From a virus, in the IMG/VR virus record IMGVR_UViG_3300018079_000030, positions 1-29,664 of that record: a stretch of 29,664 nt of DNA. The stretch is one strand, 5' to 3'. Shown piece by piece: positions 22,969-29,263 of this stretch. The position numbers and the translations under genes were made by a program. The first letter of the stretch is position 1, and the number at the start of each line of letters is the position of its first letter. The notes under the pieces were generated by a model. That model saw only the letters and a list, made by a program, of their open reading frames with translations, was not told the DNA's origin and made no database searches.

Positions 22969-23378
22969 GCCGCTATCCTACCCCCACCATGGACCCGAGC
23001 CTCGGCGATCAGCCCCGAGCCGTCGTCGCGAATCCGCAGCAGTCCCTCAATCCGGCCGCACTCCATCCCGTAGCGGAAGCACTCCTCGAGCAGCATGGCT
23101 AGATCCAGCTCGATCCATCGGCCCTTCTTCGGGGCGCCGGGCGGCTGCTTCACGGGCACGTACTCCTCCGGGTTCAGGGAGTCAGAGCTGAACCGGCGTA
23201 GCACCTGTCCGACCTGCGGCATGGTCACGTTCCGGCCGAGGCTCTGCAGCTCCATGTAGTCCGTGACGCACGAGACCGTCACCCACGCGCGGCAAGCGCG
23301 CGACCTCTCTAGCCACCACTTGCGGCGGCAGTCATGGAACGTATCGAGCTGGCTCGACGAGACGGTGAGAGGCTCCAC
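22965..23378 (-). CDS. Chimeric ORF: nuclease N-terminus fused to primase C-terminus
   Basis: A 137-residue frame from GTG 23378. Residues 1-25 (MEPLTVSSSQLDTFHDCRRK onward) match the start of the Cas4-like nuclease. Residues about 34-125 match the C-terminus of the primase-helicase (AWVTVSCVTDYMELQSLGRN and on). The joint is the 9-nt ACGCGCGGC at 23285-23293 shared by both parents. A 1-nt deletion relative to the nuclease copy puts the two parts in one frame. The last about 20 residues differ from the primase. It may be a non-functional recombination product or may act as a free C-terminal DNA-binding domain. Real ORF; function unknown. Confidence 0.7.
   Translation of the reverse strand: MEPLTVSSSQLDTFHDCRRKWWLERSRACRAWVTVSCVTDYMELQSLGRNVTMPQVGQVLRRFSSDSLNPEEYVPVKQPPGAPKKGRWIELDLAMLLEECFRYGMECGRIEGLLRIRDDGSGLIAEARVHGGGRIAA
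23104..23293 (-). repeat. Primase 3' end duplicate, copy 1
   Basis: This 190-nt stretch matches 23751-23940 in the intact primase gene at a constant offset of 647 with few substitutions and no gaps. Outside it, toward 22980, the two copies are still related in protein but far more diverged. Confidence 0.88.
23285..23374 (-). repeat. Nuclease 5' end, copy 2 of direct repeat
   Basis: Second copy of 22362-22452, one nt shorter because a T is missing (plus strand CGACC-TCTCTAG versus CGACCTTCTCTAG). It is the 5' end of the chimeric ORF. GTG at 23378 here is probably the ancestral nuclease start, since it directly follows the stop of the 74-residue gene. Confidence 0.9.
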
Positions 23379-23603
23379 TCAACCCGCCTCGGCGCGCGAA
23401 CGCCGGTCCTGGTCGAACGCCTCAGTGATCGCCCCCAGTACGTTCTCCAGCGTCTCCTCCCCTATCAGGTACAGTCGGAAGTTTCCGAGCGACAGAATCA
23501 CCGTAGGGCCGGAGATCCCCGCGAGCGCAAGGCCCATCCCGTCGGATTCGTGGATCGTCAAGTCCTCGTTGCTCACCCTCGCGCTGATCCAGCGGACGCC
23601 CAC
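23379..23603 (-). CDS. 74-residue hypothetical between primase and nuclease remnants
   Basis: From GTG 23603; its stop is followed at once by the chimera's GTG (TGA-GTG). The product is a beta-rich domain with GPTVILSLGNFRLYLIGE then a helix TLENVLGAITEAFD. No family recognised. In the inferred ancestral order it stood between primase and nuclease, so it belongs to the recipient phage's own operon. Confidence 0.6.
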   Translation of the reverse strand: MGVRWISARVSNEDLTIHESDGMGLALAGISGPTVILSLGNFRLYLIGEETLENVLGAITEAFDQDRRSRAEAG

Positions 23604-23611
23604 GCCGAACC

Positions 23612-26263
23612 CTACCGCATCCTGACGGCCTGGGCTGCGACCCTAGCCTCCGCCGTCGCTCCCGCTCCGCCGTCCCTCACGCGCAGCAGGGACTCCACCC
23701 GCGAGCTAGCCATGCCGTAGCGCAAGCACTCCTCCAGGATAGCCGCGAGGTCCAGCTCGATCCATCGGCCCTTTTTCGGGGCGCCGGGAGGTTGCTTTAC
23801 GGGAACGTACTCCTCCGGGTTCAGGGGGTCAGAGCTGAACCGGCGTAGCACCTGTCCGACCTGCGGCATGGTCACGTTCCGGCCGAGGCTCTGCAGCTCC
23901 ATGTAGTCCGTGACGCACGAGACCGTCACCCACGCGCGGCCCTCCTGGAGGTGCAGGCCGTCGCGGGCCGCCTGGGAATCCAGCATGCGGGCGAGAGAGC
24001 GCAGCACCGCCTGGGAGGCGTCCGACCGGAGGCAGAGGTCGCGCACGAGCTCCGTACGCGTCTCGCCCTCCACCAGGAAGCGGCCCGACGACGACCGGCT
24101 GGGCGTGCGGTGCTCATGAAGGAAGGCGACGTGGTTCGCGATCACGTAGCGGCTCGGGCCGTCCCCCGCCACCCAGCCCCGCGTGTGCGCGTAGTTCCCT
24201 TTAGAGTCCAGGAGCCGCCTGGCATCCGGCCCGACGTGGATCGACAGCAGCCGAACCTCGATCGCCCGCACGTCCTCCTCAGTCAGGTCGCGCGCTCCGA
24301 CGATGGCGCGCATGATGTCCCGGTCGTTCGACGCGAACACCATCCGCGGGTAGAGGTCCGCGACGATGATGTCCCGCATCTTCCCCTCGATCTGCAGCGT
24401 CCCGCCGGCCACTAGAGAGCGGAACACCTGGTCCGCGGTGGAGCCCAGGCCGCGGATCTGCGGCACGCCCTCGTCGCACCAGATCACGGGGCTTCTCAGG
24501 AGCCCGACGTTGAAGCGATCCATCGCCCGGCCATCGTTCGGCGACTCCTTCTCGAAGCACTCCGAGAGCCCCTGGCAGAGCAGGGCCTTCCCGGAGCCAG
24601 AAGAGCCGTGGAGGTTCAGCGCGCAGATCGGTGAGGCAGTAGACAGGGAGTGCGACAGCCAGTCCACGCCGGCGCCGTAGGACTCCCCGAACAGGGCGCG
24701 CAGCCACTCGTCCACGTCGGCCGAGAACGCCGGTCGCACGCGAGGGTTGAGCCTGTGGATCGGCACCCGCAGGATCCTCTCCCCGTCGGGCCCGTCGACT
24801 CTCGCGATCCGCTCGCGCGCGCTGCAGCGCACCTGCACCACCGGCACGGCGTGCTCTGAAAGCACGTCCTGGGCAGAGCGGAACACTAGCTTCTGCCCCC
24901 GCAGGTGCCGGGTGGGGATGGCGTCCTCCATCCCGAGCTCCCGGATCATCGGGATCAGCATGGAGTCCCCGACGGCCGAGAGGTTGTACGAGCCGTCCCG
25001 GCGCATGACGTAGTGGTGGGTTCCGTCGGAGGCGATCATGCGGGTAGAGACCCACGCCTCGGCCCCCGCGGCGTCGCCGGGCACCTCCTCCGGGGCGGCG
25101 ACCCTCACGGCTGCGGCGATCTCCAGCCTAGCCTCCCGCCCGGTCTCCTCCGAGCGGTCGCGCGCCGCGCGCTCGTCAGTTAGCCGGGCCTCCTCAACGC
25201 CCCACATCCGGGCGACCATGTCCCAGCCGATCTCCTCCCAGTCACGACGATCAATGTCCGAGACGGAGAGCTGCTCGAGCGCTGGCCGCAGCAGGGCGAA
25301 GCAACCCTCCGGGGTCGCGGAGTCCAGGTGCGCGAGCATCGAGACGACTTGCCCGACGTAGTAGAGCGTCGCGTTATTCCATCCGTCCTCGAGCCGTGCT
25401 GGGTCGAGCGGCGCATCCTCGAAGGCAACGGCGAAGGACTCTCGCCCCCTCAGCCAACGGCGCGCCTCGCGCGAGAAATCGGTCATCACGGGGCGCCCGG
25501 CCCTACCGAGCTCCTGCAGCTCCGCCCGGCAGGCGGCTTCGTCGGGCATGCCGCCGCGATAAGGCGCAGCCGAGGCGCTTGGCGCCGAGTCATGCCTCGG
25601 AACCTGGTGGGCCATGGAGGTGGGGTCCAGCTCCGGCCCCCCGTCCACCAGGTAGAAGCGCTCGTCCAGCCAAAACGGCTGGCCGGAGTCCGAGCGCACC
25701 GTGCGGGGAAGGCGGAAGACCCGCGTCCAGTCCACGCACGAGGCGGCCCCCGGCAGGCCGCCGGGGACGGCCGCGGCCCAGGCGTCGACCAGGCCGCGGG
25801 CGAGTCCTTCCGCCTCCAGGCGGTCCACCGGCGCGACCAGAACGTACACCAGTCGGGAACCGTGGAGCGTCGAGTACCAGGACGTCGGCTGAAGGTCCGG
25901 CGGGATGGACGCCAGCCAGGCCAGCGGCTCGTCTGGGTCGGACCACTCCCGGTGCCCTGACAGGTCATGATCGAGGCAGACGATCGAGCAGGCAATCCGG
26001 CCACCGATCTTGGCGAGCTGATGCCCGATCGGAGCGCCGGCCTTATTCGCGCGGGCGAATACCAGCTGCCCGGTCTCGTCCTCCAGCCGGTACTGGAGCA
26101 GGTGCGCGTCCTCCGCCCACTCCCGCGCTAGCGCCGCCGAGAGCGGCATGCGCTCGTCGCATAGGAACCGGCATCCGGTCAGGGGGTCGGACAGCTCCTC
26201 CAAGGTCCGCGCGCCGGGGTGGGCGTCGCGCCGAAGGATCACGCCGATCTCGGGGTCTGTCAC
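23612..26263 (-). CDS. Primase-helicase: Prim-Pol (AEP) domain plus SF3-like helicase
   Basis: An 883-residue replication protein from GTG 26263. The N-terminal primase-polymerase domain has SIVCLDHDLSG (Asp98, Asp100), WYSTLHGSRLVY (His134) and SCVDWTRVFRLPRT (Asp178). The helicase has NLHGSSGSGKALL (553-562), PVIWCDEGVP (Asp597, Glu598) and PRMVFASNDRD (sensor Asn646), followed by an arginine-finger region. The Walker A ends GKA instead of GKS/T. The last 100 residues look like a winged-helix DNA-binding tail and are duplicated in the chimera. It would make primers and unwind DNA at the fork. It stands 9 nt after the HD gene. Confidence 0.87.
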   Translation of the reverse strand: MTDPEIGVILRRDAHPGARTLEELSDPLTGCRFLCDERMPLSAALAREWAEDAHLLQYRLEDETGQLVFARANKAGAPIGHQLAKIGGRIACSIVCLDHDLSGHREWSDPDEPLAWLASIPPDLQPTSWYSTLHGSRLVYVLVAPVDRLEAEGLARGLVDAWAAAVPGGLPGAASCVDWTRVFRLPRTVRSDSGQPFWLDERFYLVDGGPELDPTSMAHQVPRHDSAPSASAAPYRGGMPDEAACRAELQELGRAGRPVMTDFSREARRWLRGRESFAVAFEDAPLDPARLEDGWNNATLYYVGQVVSMLAHLDSATPEGCFALLRPALEQLSVSDIDRRDWEEIGWDMVARMWGVEEARLTDERAARDRSEETGREARLEIAAAVRVAAPEEVPGDAAGAEAWVSTRMIASDGTHHYVMRRDGSYNLSAVGDSMLIPMIRELGMEDAIPTRHLRGQKLVFRSAQDVLSEHAVPVVQVRCSARERIARVDGPDGERILRVPIHRLNPRVRPAFSADVDEWLRALFGESYGAGVDWLSHSLSTASPICALNLHGSSGSGKALLCQGLSECFEKESPNDGRAMDRFNVGLLRSPVIWCDEGVPQIRGLGSTADQVFRSLVAGGTLQIEGKMRDIIVADLYPRMVFASNDRDIMRAIVGARDLTEEDVRAIEVRLLSIHVGPDARRLLDSKGNYAHTRGWVAGDGPSRYVIANHVAFLHEHRTPSRSSSGRFLVEGETRTELVRDLCLRSDASQAVLRSLARMLDSQAARDGLHLQEGRAWVTVSCVTDYMELQSLGRNVTMPQVGQVLRRFSSDPLNPEEYVPVKQPPGAPKKGRWIELDLAAILEECLRYGMASSRVESLLRVRDGGAGATAEARVAAQAVRMR
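23751..23940 (-). repeat. Primase 3' end duplicate, copy 2 (in intact gene)
   Basis: Counterpart of 23104-23293. It ends at the 9-nt ACGCGCGGC (23932-23940), beyond which the primase gene and the chimera have no similarity. Confidence 0.88.
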
Positions 26264-26272
26264 TACCCCAGT

Positions 26273-26872
26273 CTACGCGAGCCCGAGAACCTTGGCGCGC
26301 ATATGGAACTCTTGCTCCACATAGAGGGGGTTCCTAAAGCGCACGGACAGGCCAGAGTAGCCCCAACCGGCTGCGGCTCGCACCCACTTAGGCACCGGCC
26401 GTAGTAGTTCCGCGGCCTCCTTGTGCAGGACAACGTCGTCGTACGGCTTCACGAGGTTCTTGTATATCGCCTCGTGCACGGCAGGCAGCATTGCTGCCCG
26501 AAGGGCGGCGGCGATCGAGCGCTCTAACGCAACCAGCTCCGGGCAGGCCCACTTCATGGGCGTCGGCACGTCTCCAACGTACGCCTCGTGCGCGTCATGC
26601 AACAGGCCCGCCGCCTGCTCCTCTGGGGACAATCCGTCCTGTTTCATCATCTCAGAGACCATGATGGAGTGCTGCGCTACGGAGTAGAAGAAGCGCGTGT
26701 GCCCGCAGAAGCGAGTAATGAGGGACAGCGAGTGGGATATGTCTCCCATCACGAAGGGACCAGGGTGGTCGTAGTAGAAACGCGCGCCAGTGAAAGTCGT
26801 AATGTAGCCGTGCGATCTCAAATCGATGTGATCGTCCCCAGAGTCAGTCCCAGCGTCCACTAAGTTAGTCAT
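26273..26872 (-). CDS. DatZ-like HD-domain nucleotide phosphohydrolase
   Basis: A 199-residue protein from ATG 26872, overlapping the preceding stop (ATGA). HD motifs: DISHSLSLITRF (44-55), SVAQHSIMVS (His68), GLLHDAHEAYVGDVPTPMK (His92-Asp93, Glu96, Asp101). This is the pattern of YfbR-like phage HD hydrolases that include DatZ. DatZ in cyanophage S-2L removes triphosphate from dATP, so that 2-aminoadenine replaces adenine in DNA. HD proteins of this sort also occur widely in ordinary phages with unknown or dNTP-pool roles. Position next to the primase supports nucleotide metabolism. Family call good, dATP specificity not tested. Confidence 0.8.
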   Translation of the reverse strand: MTNLVDAGTDSGDDHIDLRSHGYITTFTGARFYYDHPGPFVMGDISHSLSLITRFCGHTRFFYSVAQHSIMVSEMMKQDGLSPEEQAAGLLHDAHEAYVGDVPTPMKWACPELVALERSIAAALRAAMLPAVHEAIYKNLVKPYDDVVLHKEAAELLRPVPKWVRAAAGWGYSGLSVRFRNPLYVEQEFHMRAKVLGLA

Positions 26873-27102
26873 TGTTCGCGTCCCTCGTTGCAGTCCTCAT
26901 CATTCAGGTCCGCCAGCCCCTCGTGCGCGCGGCGCAGGGACTCGCACTCGCGGCAGTAGTCGCAACCCCTGATGGCGAAGCTCGAGCACGAGCCCAGCTC
27001 CGGCCAGCCGTCGCAAGCACGCCTGGTATCGTACCTGATCCTAGCCTCGCCGCGCCAGAACTTGTCGCGGTGCTCGCGACCGTCGTAGCCGAGGTAAGTC
27101 AC
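26869..27102 (-). CDS. 77-residue Cys-rich protein
   Basis: From GTG 27102 (MTYLGYDGREHRDKFW). ACDGW, GSCSSF and GCDYCRECESL give five Cys in the middle that may bind zinc. The C-terminal part is acidic. Its stop overlaps the HD gene start (ATGA), so it is in the same operon. No family recognised. Confidence 0.6.
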   Translation of the reverse strand: MTYLGYDGREHRDKFWRGEARIRYDTRRACDGWPELGSCSSFAIRGCDYCRECESLRRAHEGLADLNDEDCNEGREQ

Positions 27103-27107
27103 GGTCC

Positions 27108-27413
27108 CTACAGGCCCCTTGAGTCCTCGGGCTGCTCCGCAGGCGCGACCAGCTCGCGATCGGAGGTGAGCATCGGCACGATCGACGGATTCAGCACTTG
27201 TGTGTCAATTAGGGCGTCGCCCTGACAAATCTCGTTCACGGTCGCCTTCCCGTGCTGCTCGTACGAGTGCCCGATGCAGGCGAACAGGGGGTGCAGCACG
27301 GCCGCTTCCGGCTCGAGCCCGAGCAGGTACTTGAAGACCGCCAGAGCACGCTCTCGCGGTCCGATGTTAGGAGCTGGACTATCCGGCTGGGGGTAGCTTC
27401 GTATGATCCTCAT
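27108..27413 (-). CDS. 101-residue hypothetical protein
   Basis: From ATG 27413 (MRIIRSYPQPDSPAPN). It contains a helical segment ERALAVFKYLLGLEPEAAVL and the segment PLFACIGHSYEQHGKATVN. It is soluble in character, with no known motif. It lies 5 nt before the Cys-rich gene and 14 nt after the membrane-protein gene, inside one operon. Confidence 0.6.
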   Translation of the reverse strand: MRIIRSYPQPDSPAPNIGPRERALAVFKYLLGLEPEAAVLHPLFACIGHSYEQHGKATVNEICQGDALIDTQVLNPSIVPMLTSDRELVAPAEQPEDSRGL

Positions 27414-27427
27414 GTCCAGAGCCTAGC

Positions 27428-27619
27428 CTACCTGCCGCCTGGAGGTCGTCCGCGTCCCCGAAACGAGTCCCGCAGCGCTGCCCGGGCGCCAGTGAAGGCG
27501 CCCGGGACCAGATCCGCCATCAGAGCCCACGCCGCTCCGGCCAGCGCTGCAGCAAACATGAGCACCAGCGCCCCGACCAGCACGGGGAGACCCAGGACCA
27601 GGGCTGCCCAACGCCTCAC
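27428..27619 (-). CDS. 63-residue membrane protein, holin-like in size
   Basis: From GTG 27619, overlapping the stop of the 55-residue gene (GTGA). Residues 4-34 are a long hydrophobic stretch (WAALVLGLPVLVGALVLMFA and on) that could span once or twice. The C-terminus is Arg/Gly-rich (FRGRGRPPGGR). Size and charge pattern are compatible with a small holin or other membrane effector, but no motif proves it. Confidence 0.6.
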   Translation of the reverse strand: MRRWAALVLGLPVLVGALVLMFAAALAGAAWALMADLVPGAFTGARAALRDSFRGRGRPPGGR

Positions 27620-27783
27620 GCGTCCGCCTCGTCCTGGTCGCGCTCATGCCTCTTGGCGCGCTCCGTCATCAGGTGCCACCAGCATGCTGCTGCCCACCAG
27701 CAGGTTGGATCCTGATACAAAAGGCTCCAGACACCTACGAGCCCTAGACAGAGCATTTCTGCAGCGCGCATCAGAACGACCAT
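27616..27783 (-). CDS. 55-residue membrane protein
   Basis: From ATG 27783, overlapping the end of the lipoprotein-like gene by 13 nt and ending in a GTGA overlap with the next gene. It has a hydrophobic segment MLCLGLVGVWSLLYQ, a Trp/Cys-rich stretch (TCWWAAACWWHLM) and a charged tail. One or two membrane helices. The overlaps on both sides make it a credible gene; function unknown. Confidence 0.55.
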   Translation of the reverse strand: MVVLMRAAEMLCLGLVGVWSLLYQDPTCWWAAACWWHLMTERAKRHERDQDEADA

Positions 27784-28658
27784 CGCAGACCTCCTACCAC
27801 GGACAGCCCGCCTAGCTCCACGTCCAGGTCGTCCACCTCGGCCGCCGGGCCGTCCACGTACATCGTACGCACGAAGAAGGGGCCGCGAGAGGCCGTCGCC
27901 GCCGCATATGCCCCGAGGCCGGACTCGTCCAGGTCCCGAGTCACTCCGCCCGCGCTCGCCTCCCCGCTCACCACGGTGAGGCAGGCGCCGAGTCCCAAGC
28001 TCCAGTCCAGCCCGAGCGCTCGGCTCGTCCTGAGCCGCAGTCCCAGGCCGGCCCGGACCACGTCCGCATCGAGATCGAACAGCCCGAGCTCCCCGGCGTC
28101 CGCCTCACCCGAGGCCCGGCCGAGCTCGAGAAACCACTCCCCCGCGGCGCTGGTGAGCGAGTCCGGCTCGGAGATCGAGCCCGACACCCCGACCAGGCCG
28201 AACGGGCCGACGTCCGCGACGTCCTCGTGCCCTCGGCCGGAAGGCTGGCCCGCGCCGACATACGCCTCGAGCGTTCCCGCGGAGGGTCTGGTGACGGGCG
28301 GCATGCTGCTACAGCCCGTGGCCAGGAGCAGGAGCGCGAACAGCGACAAGCCGACCAACGCGGCGGTCCCCAGCCTCTGCATCAGCGCCCGGCTGGCCAG
28401 CGAGCGCTCGGCGCGCGCCGTCTCGTCCCCAGTCGCGGTCCGCCGGGCGTACTCGAGCTCTCGCTCCCGAGCGAGCACGGCCTCGGCCCGATCGGCCACC
28501 TCCGCATAGAGGGCGGCGTCCGCGACGCGGCCCGCGCGCATGGCGTTCTCCTCCCTGGCGCGGCACTCTCGAGCCACGTCCTCCATTCCGCGCGCCCGTC
28601 GCGCAGTCGGCGCCTCTTCGCTCGTCCTAGACAGTAATCTTAGCTTTCGATCGTCCAC
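27771..28658 (-). CDS. Membrane-anchored or lipoprotein-like protein with beta-barrel-like C-terminus
   Basis: A 295-residue product from GTG 28658, with AAGGA 8 nt upstream. Residues 1-95 are charged and helical. Residues 96-115 (GTAALVGLSLFALLLLATG) are hydrophobic and followed by Cys116-Ser-Ser, a near-lipobox. The rest consists of alternating strands and ends GGLRWSF, with a terminal Phe as in outer-membrane barrels. An internal ATG at 28382 would make the hydrophobic part a true lipoprotein signal, but no ribosome site precedes it. The last 180 residues could be an outer-membrane barrel or a plain beta domain. The neighbouring small membrane genes suggest an envelope or lysis role. No family is recognised. 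Confidence 0.6.
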   Translation of the reverse strand: MDDRKLRLLSRTSEEAPTARRARGMEDVARECRAREENAMRAGRVADAALYAEVADRAEAVLARERELEYARRTATGDETARAERSLASRALMQRLGTAALVGLSLFALLLLATGCSSMPPVTRPSAGTLEAYVGAGQPSGRGHEDVADVGPFGLVGVSGSISEPDSLTSAAGEWFLELGRASGEADAGELGLFDLDADVVRAGLGLRLRTSRALGLDWSLGLGACLTVVSGEASAGGVTRDLDESGLGAYAAATASRGPFFVRTMYVDGPAAEVDDLDVELGGLSVVGGLRWSF

Positions 28659-28697
28659 GTTGTCAGTCCTTTCGGTATCTGGTTTCGGAACAGGAAT

Positions 28698-28910
28698 TCA
28701 TCCGCTCACCCTCCCAGGAAGCCGCTCGAGGCGCACCGCTCGCGAGCCGGCGACGATGGACTCGGCCCTCTCGACGGCCTCGTCCGGGTCCCTGGCGCGT
28801 ACCAGGCGCGTCGCGGAATAGGTGAAGCCTCCATTTTCCAGTGCGTCCAGGCGCACGGATAGCGTCACCAGGAAGAGACCGAACGGTCGCATTATGTATT
28901 CGGCGCTCAC
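28698..28910 (-). CDS. 70-residue hypothetical protein
   Basis: From GTG 28910, overlapping the preceding stop (GTGA). The product has a strand-rich start (FGLFLVTLSVRLDALENGGF) and a helix DPDEAVERAESIVAG. The fold reads as a small alpha/beta domain. No family recognised. A 39-nt gap with a ribosome site separates it from the next gene. Confidence 0.55.
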   Translation of the reverse strand: MSAEYIMRPFGLFLVTLSVRLDALENGGFTYSATRLVRARDPDEAVERAESIVAGSRAVRLERLPGRVSG

Positions 28911-29263
28911 GGGGTGGAGCCCCCTATAGCCGCCCGCGCGAATGCTGCAGCCGCGGCGCGCTGATAGGCCAGGGCGACGGCTTCGGCAGCGCGCTGGTAC
29001 TCATCGGCGCTTAGGTACTCGTCCCAGGCGAGGAGCTTCGGCACGTCGAACTGGGCCATGGTGATGCGCATGGCGCGCCAGTATTCGGCCCGGGCGGGGG
29101 CGGGGAGCAGGTTCTCCGCCGCCCAATCCCAGTCGAACAGGTCAGCGACGGAGAGGCAGAGAACTTCCGTCACGTCGACGCCGTCGCCGAACCGGGCTAC
29201 GAACAGCTCGACCTGGTCGGCGCAGGCGCCGGCGGCGCGAAGGGCGGAGAGAAGGATCCTCAC
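28907..29263 (-). CDS. 118-residue protein, paralogue of the neighbouring repeat protein
   Basis: From GTG 29263 (MRILLSALRAAGACADQVEL), overlapping the preceding stop (GTGA). I prefer this start over a longer Arg/Pro-rich frame that only shadows the neighbour's repeats. Residues about 33-64 (GVDVTEVLCLSVADLFDWDW onward) match the partial gene upstream almost residue for residue. The C-terminus has EYLSADEYQRAAEAVALAY and an Ala-rich helix. No known family. It looks like a tandem duplicate without the repeat expansion. Confidence 0.65.
   Translation of the reverse strand: MRILLSALRAAGACADQVELFVARFGDGVDVTEVLCLSVADLFDWDWAAENLLPAPARAEYWRAMRITMAQFDVPKLLAWDEYLSADEYQRAAEAVALAYQRAAAAAFARAAIGGSTP

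Noticed and set aside
28380-28382. Internal ATG as true start of a secreted lipoprotein
   Set aside because: Attractive because it would make a proper signal sequence, but no ribosome site precedes it, while GTG 28658 has AAGGA at good spacing; kept as an alternative only.
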